A DNA stretch of 64,000 nt. Source: CAWICD01 sp052267165. GTDB lineage: Bacteria > Vulcanimicrobiota > Vulcanimicrobiia > Vulcanimicrobiales > Vulcanimicrobiaceae. Every line of letters starts with the position of its first letter. Position 1 is the stretch's first letter. The notes under the pieces were generated by a model that saw only the letters and a list, made by a program, of their open reading frames with translations, was not told where the DNA came from and searched no databases. Shown here in pieces: positions 51,478 to 59,994 of the stretch. The position numbers and the translations under genes were made by a program. The DNA lies in NCBI GenBank assembly GCA_052267165.1, contig JBKQHO010000003.1, forward strand, positions 1 through 64,000, read 5' to 3'.

Positions 51478-51967
51478 TCATGTGGTTAGGACCCTCTCCA
51501 CTTCGGAGAGCCCGATATATTTGACCTTGCCCTGTGTAACAAGCTCTGCCATTGCGCCGATGGTCTCTTCGACCGGCACGCCAGGGTCTCGACGATGCTG
51601 ATAGAACAGGTCGATGTAATCAGTGCCGAGACGCCGCAACGAGCGTTCGCACGACTCGAACACATGATTGCGGTGGCCGTTCAAAAACCTATCCCCGCCG
51701 TCGCTCGGAAATTCGAAACCAAACTTCGTCGAGATGATTGCCGAAGCACGTCGATGTGCAAGCGCTTTTCCGACGAGAACCTCATTTTCGAAAGGGGCCG
51801 TAGATCTCTGCCGTATCGAACAGCGTAACCCCGAGGTCGATCGCGCGCCGGATCGTGCGAATCGACTCGCCTTCGTCGGCTGAGCCATATGTGCCGGTCA
51901 TTCTCATGCAGCCGAGCCCGACTTCCGCAACAACGAGGCCGACGCTTCCGAGTTTGCGACTCTTCAT
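51478..51967 (-). pseudogene. Aldo/keto reductase, frameshifted and 3'-truncated
   Basis: ATG 51967 starts KLGSVGLVVAEVGLGCMRMT, then AIDLGVTLFDTAEIYGPF with the catalytic Asp and Tyr. An extra base at 51790 shifts the frame; removing it continues ENEVLVGKALAHRR, ISTKFGFEF (catalytic Lys), SLRRLGTDYIDLFYQHRRDP and GKVKYIGLSE. The sequence stops at about residue 165 of an expected 330, so the C-terminal half of the barrel is gone. Confidence 0.8.
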
Positions 51968-52017
51968 GAGGTTGCCTTTTTCGACCGACATGCCGCGGCC
52001 ACGACTAATGCAGCGTT

Positions 52018-52263
52018 TTAGTTCTTCCCACTGCCGGCTTCTATGAACGCTATTCCTCGCCGAACCAAACCACTTGCCTCGATTGAAACGACATGCTCGG
52101 TATAAATCGTTATCTTGTTGTCGCCTGCGCCCGGCAGGGTCACCTCCGCCGATTTCTTGTCGTCCTGGAGAGCTTTCTTAATTACTTCGGTGTCGTCTCT
52201 TTGGAGCTCGATTACTTGGCCGTTGGAGAGGGTGACGCGGTAGAATTCTGTTGATTCGCTCAT
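52018..52263 (-). CDS. Small hypothetical protein, 81 residues
   Basis: ATG 52263 follows GGAGAAAAG. The protein (FYRVTLSNGQVIELQRDDTE ... NKITIYTEHVVSIEA) looks like a small beta-rich SH3-like fold with a central acidic helix. No family recognised. It sits alone between the reductase stub and a long intergenic stretch. Confidence 0.5.
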   Translation of the reverse strand: MSESTEFYRVTLSNGQVIELQRDDTEVIKKALQDDKKSAEVTLPGAGDNKITIYTEHVVSIEASGLVRRGIAFIEAGSGKN

Positions 52264-52725
52264 TGCGCTTTTCTCCGGTGCTCGTGGGCTTGATGGACGC
52301 GGATGCCGATAAGATCGGGCGTTGGGGGCTTGGCAAATGTGGCACTTCCCGGCAGAGCATCCCCATCGTCATCTTGCAGCCGTATGACCGACCGGGAGGT
52401 CGCTTCCATCAGTACTCTTAGTTGGCAGCGTGTGTGGCGGTAGGTTCATTCTATCACACCGTGAGTCGACCGCGGTATCGTGGAATTCATGGGACGGCGC
52501 TGAGTGGCAATTCATTCCACTTAGGCTATCCCTCGTTTCCACTATGGCTGCTCCAACTCTATGCTGCTACGCTCATGCAGCTGTGACAAGAATGCAAGGA
52601 GTTCCTGAATTGCACGCCGCAGCGGCCGTCGCATGTGAACCGTCGATCAAAGGTCCGCCGATCGCGCGAGCGTACCTTGTAGCCGAGTCGCGCGCGAAGC
52701 AAAACCTCCGCCGGCGGCTACCGTA
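52264..52725. other. Intergenic region before the exporter operon
   Basis: About 460 bases, more AT-rich than its neighbours, with no open frame of protein-like composition. It probably holds promoters for the minus-strand small gene and the plus-strand exporter operon, but no convincing boxes were identified. Confidence 0.4.
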
Positions 52726-54075
52726 ATGTCGACGAACGTCGATATCCCGGCGCCGGCAACGCCCCCCGCACCGCCTGCTCCGGCTCCGCCGAACGCGGCT
52801 GCCGGATCGGAAGCACCCGCCGCCCTGCCGGAAGCACCCGCACCCGCCCCGACTCCCCCCGCGCCGCGACGGAGTGCGCCTTGGCTCGTGTTGGCCGCCG
52901 CCGCGGTCGGCATGGTGTTGCTGGCGCTCGTCGCCTTTCTCGTCGTACGTGCGTTGTTTCCAGCCGCGCCGGTCACGCAGCTCCCTGTGAGCGGCCGGCT
53001 CGAAGGCTACCAAAGCGATCTCGGTGCGAAGGTCGGCGGTCGCGTCGTCTGGGTAGCCGTGCGCGAAGGAGCGCAGGTTCACGCAGGCCAGGTGCTCGTC
53101 CGGCTCGATGACGCGCAAGCCCGTGCACAGACCGTGGCTTCGGCCGCTGCCGTGGACGCCGCCGAAGATCGCGCACGTCAGGCGCAAGCGACCTTAGCGG
53201 TGTTGGCAAGCCAAATCGATGAAGCAGCGCTCGGCGGCCAGCAGGCGACGGCCGACACGGACGGCCGTGTGGCGCAGGCACGTGCGAACGCTGCCGCCGC
53301 CCAGGCGCAGGTGTCGCAAGCGGCTGCCGTACTCCGGCAAGCGCAGTCCTCTCTCACGCTCGCAAGCGAGGATCGGACACGCTTCGACTCGTTGAGTCGC
53401 ACCGGCGACGTCTCGCTACAACGCGCACAGCAAGCCGACACGACGTACCGCACAGGCGCCGACGCGGTCACGCAGCAGCGTTCCGCGCGCACGGCGGCAC
53501 AGCGGAACGCCACGGCTGCTTTCGGTGCACTCGACCTCGCGCAGAGCACGTCCTATAACGCGCCGATCCACGCGGCGCAAGTCGTCACGCTCGAACGTCA
53601 GCAACATCAGGCCCAGGCGCAGATCGCCGCCGCGAAGGCCGACGCGAAACAAGCGCGCGCGCTGCAACGGGGCGCCGAAGCTTCGCTGAGCGATCTAACC
53701 GTGCGCGCGGCGAGCGACGGCACCGTGATCGCCCGCGCGGTCGAGCCCGGCGACGTCGTCGCTCCGGGCCGCACGCTGCTCTCGGTCGTCAACCTCGACC
53801 ACGTGTACTTACGCGGCTTCGTCCCCGAGGGGGATATCGGACGCGTGCGGGTCGGTCAAACGGCGCACGTCTCGCTCGATTCCGATCCCAAACATGCGCT
53901 CGCTGCCCGCGTTGACGAGATCGACGCGCAAGCATCCTTCACTCCGGAGAACGTCTACTTCAAGCAAGATCGCGTGCAACAGGTCTTCGGCGTGCGACTC
54001 GACCTCCGTGCACCGCGCGGCTACGCCAAGCCAGGAATGCCGGCCGACGCCCTCATCGACGTCGGCCCCCCGTGA
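52726..54075 (+). CDS. HlyD-family membrane fusion protein (YbhG-like)
   Basis: 449 residues: a proline/alanine-rich cytoplasmic tail, one membrane helix (LVLAAAAVGMVLLALVAFLV, residues 53-72), a biotinyl-lipoyl half (GRVVWVAVREGAQVHAGQVL), a long alpha-hairpin of Ala/Gln-rich coiled coil (about 135-320), the second lipoyl half (VRAASDGTVIARAVEPGDVV) and a beta-barrel domain. It bridges the inner-membrane ABC pump to an outer-membrane channel. The stop overlaps the ATPase start as GTGA. Confidence 0.88.
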   Translation: MSTNVDIPAPATPPAPPAPAPPNAAAGSEAPAALPEAPAPAPTPPAPRRSAPWLVLAAAAVGMVLLALVAFLVVRALFPAAPVTQLPVSGRLEGYQSDLGAKVGGRVVWVAVREGAQVHAGQVLVRLDDAQARAQTVASAAAVDAAEDRARQAQATLAVLASQIDEAALGGQQATADTDGRVAQARANAAAAQAQVSQAAAVLRQAQSSLTLASEDRTRFDSLSRTGDVSLQRAQQADTTYRTGADAVTQQRSARTAAQRNATAAFGALDLAQSTSYNAPIHAAQVVTLERQQHQAQAQIAAAKADAKQARALQRGAEASLSDLTVRAASDGTVIARAVEPGDVVAPGRTLLSVVNLDHVYLRGFVPEGDIGRVRVGQTAHVSLDSDPKHALAARVDEIDAQASFTPENVYFKQDRVQQVFGVRLDLRAPRGYAKPGMPADALIDVGPP

Positions 54076-55976
54076 TCGAGGCACCGCCGCGCGACGTGCA
54101 AGTGCGCGGCTTGACGAAGCGCTACGGTGCGACCGAGGCCGTGCGCGGTATCGATTTCGAGGTGGGGCGCGGCGAGATCTTCGGTCTCATCGGTCCGGAC
54201 GGCGCGGGCAAGACGACGACCTTCAACGTTCTCGCCGGCATCCTCGAGCCGACCGCCGGAGACATCTTACTCCTCGGCGAGCGGCCGCGCGTCGCCCGTA
54301 CGAATGTCGGCTACCTCACGCAGCAATTCTCCTTGTTCGACGATCTGAGCATCGACGAGAACTTGCGTTACATTGCGGGACTGCGCGACGTTCCGCCCGA
54401 AGCGTTCGCGCTACGCCGTCAGCGCTACCTTGCGTTGATGGACCTCGCCGGAATCGGCGAGCGTCTCGCCGGACAACTCTCCGGTGGGATGAAGCAAAAG
54501 CTCGCGCTTTGCTGCGCGCTGATCAGCGAGCCGCGCGTACTCTTGCTCGACGAGCCTACCGTCGGCGTCGATCCCCTTTCGCGGCGCGAGTTCTGGAGCG
54601 TGCTCGCACAGCTCTCCTCGAACGAAGTCACCATCGTCGTCGCGACCCCGTACCTCGATGAGGCCGAGCGCTGTCATCGCGTCGCCTTGATCTACGACGG
54701 CACGATCCGCGACGTCGGGACGCCGGCCGAACTGGAAGAACAGCTGGGCTGCCGGCGCCTCGAGATCCGCGCTACCGACACCGCCGGCGCCGAGCGCGCT
54801 TTGCAGGGCGCACACGACGGCATCGTCGACGTCCAATCCTATGGTGATCGCGTCGATGCGCTTGTCCACGACGTGGAGGACGGCGAGCGCACGATCCGCG
54901 CTGCGCTGACGGCAGGAGCGGTTGCCGTGACCTCGATCGACGTCGCGGCGCCGACGCTGGAAAACGTGTTCGTTTCGCGCTTGCGCGAACTCGGCTACGG
55001 CGAGCCGTACACGCCGTTTCCGGCGACGGCACGTCCGCGCGCCGGCGACGGAGCGCTTGCAATCGATGCGCACGGACTGACCAAGCAGTTCGGGGCCTTC
55101 CGCGCGGTTGACGGCGTGACGCTGAAGGTAGGTTACGGCGAGATCTATGGACTCCTCGGCGCGAACGGTGCGGGCAAGACGACGACCATCAAGATGTTGT
55201 GCGGTTTGCTCGCGGCGACCTCGGGCACGATCGCCCTTGGTGGGCAGACGAGCGATCTTCGCGCGGCATCTCTGCGGCAGCGCATCGGCTACATGAGTCA
55301 GAAGTTCACGCTCTACGACGATCTGTCGATCATCGAGAACCTCCGCTTTTATGCCGGCGTCTACGGGCTGGAGTCGAGCGATCGCGATGCGCGTATCGCG
55401 TGGGTGCTCGATATCTCCGGGCTACGAGGGCGCGAGAAGCTCCTCACCAAAAAACTGCCGGGAGGGTGGAAGCAGCGCGTCGCGTTCGGTGCCGCGGTGA
55501 TGCACGATCCTGAGATCTTGTTCCTCGACGAGCCGACGTCGGGCGTCGATCCGCTCGCGCGCCGTCAGTTCTGGCGCTTGATCGAGGAGCGCGCCCGTGC
55601 CGGAACGGCGATTCTCATCACGACCCACTATCTCGAAGAAGCGGAGCATTGCAACCGGCTCTGTTTCATGTCCGCCGGGCGCATGGTCACAGAAGGTTCG
55701 CCAACCGAGATCAAGGCAGCTCAGCCAGGCCGGCTCTTCGAGATCACGACCGATGCGCCCGAGCACGCCGCGCCGACGCTCGAGAAGCTTTTCCCCGCCT
55801 GGCGGGTTGCATTGTTCGGAACACGGCTGCATCTGATCGCACTCGACAGCAGCGATCTCGATCGAGCGACCGACGCGTTGCGCGAAGCGGGAGTGAAAGT
55901 CACGGCGACGCGCCCGCTTTCCTTCTCGCTCGAGGACGCCTTCATCGGGACGATCGAGCGGCAGCCGGCTGCATGA
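54072..55976 (+). CDS. ABC exporter ATPase with two nucleotide-binding domains (YbhF-like)
   Basis: 634 residues carrying two ABC domains. NBD1: Walker A GPDGAGKTT, signature LSGGMKQK, Walker B LLLDEPTVGVDP; its H-loop reads VVATPYLDEAE, so the switch His is Pro. NBD2: Walker A GANGAGKTT, degenerate signature LPGGWKQR, Walker B LFLDEPTSGVDP and an intact TTHYLEEAEHC. Each domain therefore contributes one imperfect site, as common in YbhF-type proteins. It powers the two permeases encoded next; start and stop overlap both neighbours by four bases. Confidence 0.92.
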   Translation: MIEAPPRDVQVRGLTKRYGATEAVRGIDFEVGRGEIFGLIGPDGAGKTTTFNVLAGILEPTAGDILLLGERPRVARTNVGYLTQQFSLFDDLSIDENLRYIAGLRDVPPEAFALRRQRYLALMDLAGIGERLAGQLSGGMKQKLALCCALISEPRVLLLDEPTVGVDPLSRREFWSVLAQLSSNEVTIVVATPYLDEAERCHRVALIYDGTIRDVGTPAELEEQLGCRRLEIRATDTAGAERALQGAHDGIVDVQSYGDRVDALVHDVEDGERTIRAALTAGAVAVTSIDVAAPTLENVFVSRLRELGYGEPYTPFPATARPRAGDGALAIDAHGLTKQFGAFRAVDGVTLKVGYGEIYGLLGANGAGKTTTIKMLCGLLAATSGTIALGGQTSDLRAASLRQRIGYMSQKFTLYDDLSIIENLRFYAGVYGLESSDRDARIAWVLDISGLRGREKLLTKKLPGGWKQRVAFGAAVMHDPEILFLDEPTSGVDPLARRQFWRLIEERARAGTAILITTHYLEEAEHCNRLCFMSAGRMVTEGSPTEIKAAQPGRLFEITTDAPEHAAPTLEKLFPAWRVALFGTRLHLIALDSSDLDRATDALREAGVKVTATRPLSFSLEDAFIGTIERQPAA

Positions 55977-57085
55977 ACCTCCGGCGCGTATGGGTGCAGT
56001 GCATCAAGGAGTTGGTCCAATTCCGGCGCGACCGCTTGACCGTCGCTCTTGCCTTTGGGTTACCGGTCGGCATGCTGTTCATCTTCGGCTTCGCGATCCG
56101 GCTGCAGATCCAGAATATCCCGGTCGGCGTGCAGGACTTCGATCGCTCTGCGTTCAGCCGCGACTACATCGCGCGCATCGCCGCGACTCAAGAGCTCGTC
56201 GCGATCTCCGAGCCGCTCGATGCCTCGCCGGCGTCGCTCCTCGATACGGGGAACGTGCGCGCGACGATCGTGATCCCTCCTGGAGCGCAACGCGACCTCT
56301 CGGCCGGGCGCTCGGCGCCGATCCAAGGTCTCGTCGACGCAACGGATGTGGTCAACGCGGAGACGATCAAGCAGATCCTCACCGCGACGAGCGCCTTCGT
56401 CGGCGCCGCATATGCACCCGCTGCCGTCAACTCGACCGTCGCGCTGCAGGAGCGTGTCTGGTTCAACCCCGGCGGCAACGAGGCGCTCTTCATCGTGCCG
56501 GGCGTCTACGCCGTGATCCTCGCGATATATCCAACCTTACTCGCCGCCATAGCGATGGTGCGCGACAAGGAGCGCGGCACCATCGTGCAGGCCTACGCCT
56601 CGCGACTGCGCGCCTCCGAACTGATCGCGGGGAAGTGCCTGGCACTGGGAACCGTCGGACTCGCCGAAGCGCTGGCGATCATGGCGATCGGGTCCGCGGT
56701 GTGGGGACTGCACTTCGCCGGCGACCCGCTGCCCATCTTGATCGGAACGCCGCTGATGGTCTGCTGCCAGGTGCTCCTTGGATTGCTCATCGGCGCCGGG
56801 ACGAATACGGTCACATCGGCGATCCAAGCCGCCGGGAGCATGAACTCCTTGATCTCCTTCTTGCTCAGCGGCTTCCTGTACCCCGTGGCGACGATGCCGC
56901 TGGTCTTCCAATGGCTTTCCTACATCGTCCCGGCGCGCCACTACATCAACATTAGTCGCGACGCGTTCGTTCGCGGCGCGGGCTGGCCGGGCGTGGGGAG
57001 CGAGATACTCGCGCTAGCGTTGATCGCGTCGATCCTCGCAGTCGGCGCATGGATGCGCATGCGGCCCATGCAGTTGGCGGGCTGA
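55973..57085 (+). CDS. ABC-2 type permease (YbhS-like)
   Basis: ATG 55973 overlaps the ATPase stop (ATGA). The 370-residue protein has an N-terminal membrane helix (LTVALAFGLPVGMLFIFGFA), a large periplasmic domain (about 45-170) and five C-terminal membrane helices including FIVPGVYAVILAIYPTLLAA and the FLLSGFLYPVATMP loop typical of ABC-2 permeases. It pairs with the following permease as a heterodimer for drug or lipid export. Confidence 0.88.
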   Translation: MNLRRVWVQCIKELVQFRRDRLTVALAFGLPVGMLFIFGFAIRLQIQNIPVGVQDFDRSAFSRDYIARIAATQELVAISEPLDASPASLLDTGNVRATIVIPPGAQRDLSAGRSAPIQGLVDATDVVNAETIKQILTATSAFVGAAYAPAAVNSTVALQERVWFNPGGNEALFIVPGVYAVILAIYPTLLAAIAMVRDKERGTIVQAYASRLRASELIAGKCLALGTVGLAEALAIMAIGSAVWGLHFAGDPLPILIGTPLMVCCQVLLGLLIGAGTNTVTSAIQAAGSMNSLISFLLSGFLYPVATMPLVFQWLSYIVPARHYINISRDAFVRGAGWPGVGSEILALALIASILAVGAWMRMRPMQLAG

Positions 57086-57087
57086 TC

Positions 57088-58197
57088 GTGGGCTCCCTTT
57101 TTTCGTGGCGGCGTTGGCTCGTCCTCACACGTAAAGAGTTCGTCCAAATACTGGGAAACCGCCAGGTATTGTTCATTCTCATCTTTCCGCCGATCGTGCA
57201 GGTTACGATCTTGGGCTACGCGCTGAATCCGCTCATCGGCCACCTGGCGTTCGCGGTCGCCGACGAATCGAAGAGCCCGGCCAGCCGTCAACTCATCGAC
57301 GCGTTCACGGTGAACGGAGTTTTCGTGCCGGAGCGCGCCGGCGACGATGCCGCGGGCGTCTACGGAGCCGTGCAGAGCGGAGCGGTCGATGCGGGTCTCG
57401 TGATCCCGGCCGACTACGCTCGCAACCGCGCTCGCGGCGCACCGAGTGACGTGCAATTCGTGTTCGACGGCGTAAACAGCTTCGTCGCGAATCTGGGCGC
57501 GGGCTATGCGAGCTCGATCGTACAAGAATTCAACGCGCGAGGCGAACCAGGGCCGCCGCTCGCGCCGCAGATCATCTTTGCCTACAATCCGGGCCTGGTC
57601 ACGGCCTGGTTCTTCATCCCGGGCCTGCTCGGAGCGATTCTGATGATCACCGGTCTTTTGGCGTCCGCTTCCGGAAGCGTACGCGAGAAGGACGAGGGGA
57701 CGCTCGAGCAACTGCTCATGACGCCGGCATCGTCGCTCGAAGTGCTGCTCGCGAAGATCGGACCGCTCTTCGTGCTCTTCGTCTTCGCGCTGCTGGCTTC
57801 GCTCGCCGTCTCCCGGCTGGTTTTCGGGTTGCCGTTCCATGGCGACTTTCTGCTGTTCCTGAGCATTTCGTCGGTTTATATCGTCGCGGCGATCTCGATC
57901 GGGATCCTCATCTCGACGTTCGTGGCGACCCAGCAGCAGGCCGTGCTCATCTCGATCTTCACCGCGCTGCCCCTGATGATGCTCTCGGGCGCCTTCGCGC
58001 CGGTCGAGAGCATGCCGCCCTTCTGGCAAACGCTCTCGTTGATCAACCCGCTGCGCCACTACATCACGATCCTGCGCGACATCCTCCTAAAGGGAGCCGG
58101 GCTCGAGGTCATCTGGCCTAACGTCCTCGCGCTGGTCGGGTTCGCTGTCGTGGCTATCTGGATTAGCGCCACGCGCTACCGCTCGCAGCTTCGCTGA
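57088..58197 (+). CDS. ABC-2 type permease (YbhR-like)
   Basis: GTG 57088, three bases after the previous stop, is preferred over an ATG at 57049 inside that gene. The 369-residue product repeats the YbhS layout: QVLFILIFPPIVQVTILGYA, a periplasmic domain, then FFIPGLLGAILMITGLLASA, VREKDEGTLEQLLMTPASSL (cytoplasmic coupling helix) and LSGAFAPVESMPPFWQTLS. It is the last gene of the exporter operon. Confidence 0.88.
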   Translation: MGSLFSWRRWLVLTRKEFVQILGNRQVLFILIFPPIVQVTILGYALNPLIGHLAFAVADESKSPASRQLIDAFTVNGVFVPERAGDDAAGVYGAVQSGAVDAGLVIPADYARNRARGAPSDVQFVFDGVNSFVANLGAGYASSIVQEFNARGEPGPPLAPQIIFAYNPGLVTAWFFIPGLLGAILMITGLLASASGSVREKDEGTLEQLLMTPASSLEVLLAKIGPLFVLFVFALLASLAVSRLVFGLPFHGDFLLFLSISSVYIVAAISIGILISTFVATQQQAVLISIFTALPLMMLSGAFAPVESMPPFWQTLSLINPLRHYITILRDILLKGAGLEVIWPNVLALVGFAVVAIWISATRYRSQLR

Positions 58198-58262
58198 CCG
58201 CCTCCGCCGGCCGTCCTGCCCAGTCGGCGCGGGCGGGGCCTGCGTTCACCGGTCGCTCAGGA

Positions 58263-58646
58263 CTATGCCGGTGCAGGCAGCGGCAGGCTCTCACCTGGGG
58301 GCCGGTCTGACGTGAACCTGGTCGCCTGCCGAAGCTCTTTAGGTGCGATCCAGCGATACATGATCGGCACGATGAACAGCGTCAGAACGAGCGAGCTGAG
58401 TAGTCCACCGATGACGACGATCGCAAGCGAGGCGCGCGTCGCGGCGCCCGGCTCGAGCGGCGCGGGAAGGTACGTCATGGCGGCCACGTCGCCAAGCCGG
58501 ACGATGCCGCCGTTCTCGGCTCGGATCGGGATGGCGAGCACGTCGGCGAGCGACGTCTGCGCGAAGCGAGGGTAGATGACCTCGATATCGGTGAGCAGCA
58601 AGCCAAGCGCCGCGGCGACGACGAAGCCTCTACACTTGCTTTGCAT
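58263..58646 (-). pseudogene. RND efflux pump remnant, internally deleted
   Basis: The frame joins LADVLAIPIRAENGGIVRLG (a periplasmic segment of HAE1/CzcA-type pumps) directly to RASLAIVVIGGLLSSLVLTL FIVPIMYRW (two parts), the last membrane helix of such pumps. An intact pump has over 1000 residues; about 127 remain. A large in-frame deletion therefore kept the frame open. The rest of any operon is absent. Confidence 0.7.
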
Positions 58647-58729
58647 GCTTTCACGCTAGCAGCCGGGCGGATTCACGAAAAGCCTGGAACGAGGCGATTC
58701 CAAAGCGGGAATGCGGTCACCGCCGGCCG

Positions 58730-59275
58730 TTAGGCCGCCTCGTCACCCCCGAGCAAGAGCTGCGGCACCTGACTGAAGATGTACCCTCCGCCGCCGCACC
58801 GCAGGAAGACCCAAACCAGGTCGAACCGCGTTTCCGGCCACTTGTCGGGAACGTCACTTGAAAGCTTCGCCCCGATCAGCGGGATGTGGTGATGCTCCCA
58901 CGCGATCAGAATGATGCCCGCCCTTGACTCGACGTCGGAGAGCAACGCGCTCTCGTCGCCTACGCCGAAATGGGTGTTGAGGCTGACCTCCGGGTGGGTT
59001 GCCGCGAGCTTATCGACGAGCGGAGTTACCGTCTCGATCGACCGCACGCCATGACCGGCATCGTCGTCATCCGCATCGGACTTCGCCGCGTAGACGTAGG
59101 TAGGCACATCGACGCCCGGCGCCGACGGCCGAGTGAAGAACGGCACGAGCGCACCCGCGCGTTGCCAACCTCGCACGCTCAACGAGTTCTTGTCCGCGGC
59201 ACCATCGGCAGTGACGCCGGCGAGTGGCGGCTTCTCCGCGTGGCGCACGATCATAATTTTGTCCGGAGCAGCCAT
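58730..59275 (-). CDS. Histidine-phosphatase superfamily protein
   Basis: 181 residues: MIVRHAEKP supplies the phosphorylated His and the Arg; SVRGWQRAGALVPFF is the family's R-G-x-x-R-A block; SIETVTPLVDKLA and LIAWEHHHIPLI (second His) complete the site. The short form without extra domains resembles SixA-like or uncharacterised branch-1 enzymes. Substrate unknown. Confidence 0.8.
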   Translation of the reverse strand: MAAPDKIMIVRHAEKPPLAGVTADGAADKNSLSVRGWQRAGALVPFFTRPSAPGVDVPTYVYAAKSDADDDDAGHGVRSIETVTPLVDKLAATHPEVSLNTHFGVGDESALLSDVESRAGIILIAWEHHHIPLIGAKLSSDVPDKWPETRFDLVWVFLRCGGGGYIFSQVPQLLLGGDEAA

Positions 59276-59330
59276 TCGGGACCTCCGCAGAATCCACTTA
59301 GCTGAGGTTGCGCGACGATCCCCCCAACAT

Positions 59331-59380
59331 CCGTCTCGACGGACGATCGTGCCTGAGCAGCGCCGTGAAGCCTGCCGCTC
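59331..59380 (+). repeat. Diverged copy of the kup leader and start
   Basis: CGTCTCGACGGACGATCGTG and the following CCTGAGCAGCGCCGTGAAGC match 59978-60018 (GTCTCGAGGGACGATCATG, CCTGAGCGCCGTGAAAGC), covering the Shine-Dalgarno, start codon and first 10 codons of kup with small indels. Downstream similarity is lost within 60 bases. It looks like the 5' stub of a second, deleted kup gene. Confidence 0.6.
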
Positions 59381-59597
59381 ACGAGCGCCGAGTCATCCGC
59401 GTCTGAATCGCTCCGCTGTGCTCAACCGTACAGACAGGCGGCGTCCTCATGGTTAGCCTGAAAAGCACGCGTCTGGAGATAGACATGATCGTCCGGTACG
59501 GCTTAGCCTTCCGCCCGTCGCTCGAGCAGGCAGCTCCCATGACACTCGAACGAGCTGGTGAGAAGCCACATGGGATCGCGCTGCGGTCAGAATCTCG

Positions 59598-59747
59598 ATG
59601 ACGTTCAGGAACCTCGACGAAGCACTGCGAGCGGGCTTTCATATCTATGAAGGGCACCCCGACGGATATCTCATGCGCAAGGGCGTCGTAGAGCACGGGC
59701 GCAGCCGGTGGGTCCTCGCAATTGCCCTAGGACTGCGCCCCGCCTAA
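59598..59747 (+). CDS. Small hypothetical protein, 49 residues
   Basis: ATG 59598 encodes MTFRNLDEALRAGFHIYEGH, then PDGYLMRKGVVEHGRSRWVL AIALGLRPA. The pattern of a short helix, a G-Y-L-V/M-R strand and a W-x-L-A-x-A end recurs in many small uncharacterised actinobacterial and soil-bacterial proteins. The Shine-Dalgarno is weak. Confidence 0.4.
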   Translation: MTFRNLDEALRAGFHIYEGHPDGYLMRKGVVEHGRSRWVLAIALGLRPA

Positions 59748-59994
59748 AGCGTACAGGGACGGCTCCGTCGATGCCGGGTGACACGTCCGCAAGCACGTAG
59801 CCTTGCGTGCGCCTCGTCCGACCCGGAACCGAGCGGTCTCGGCACCGATCCCCGGCTAAATCGCGCGCCTCTGTAACGATAACGGCTCTCTACAGCCATC
59901 GTTCTAAGGCGAATGACGGCATCGCCGCGCAGGTGTCGTCTTTGCGCGCATGGCAGGTGACGAGTTCGCGAAACATTCGTCTCGAGGGACGATC

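Noticed and set aside
59748..59994. A c-di-AMP (ydaO-type) riboswitch upstream of kup
   Set aside because: I looked because such switches precede kup genes in other bacteria, but could not match the conserved core by eye.
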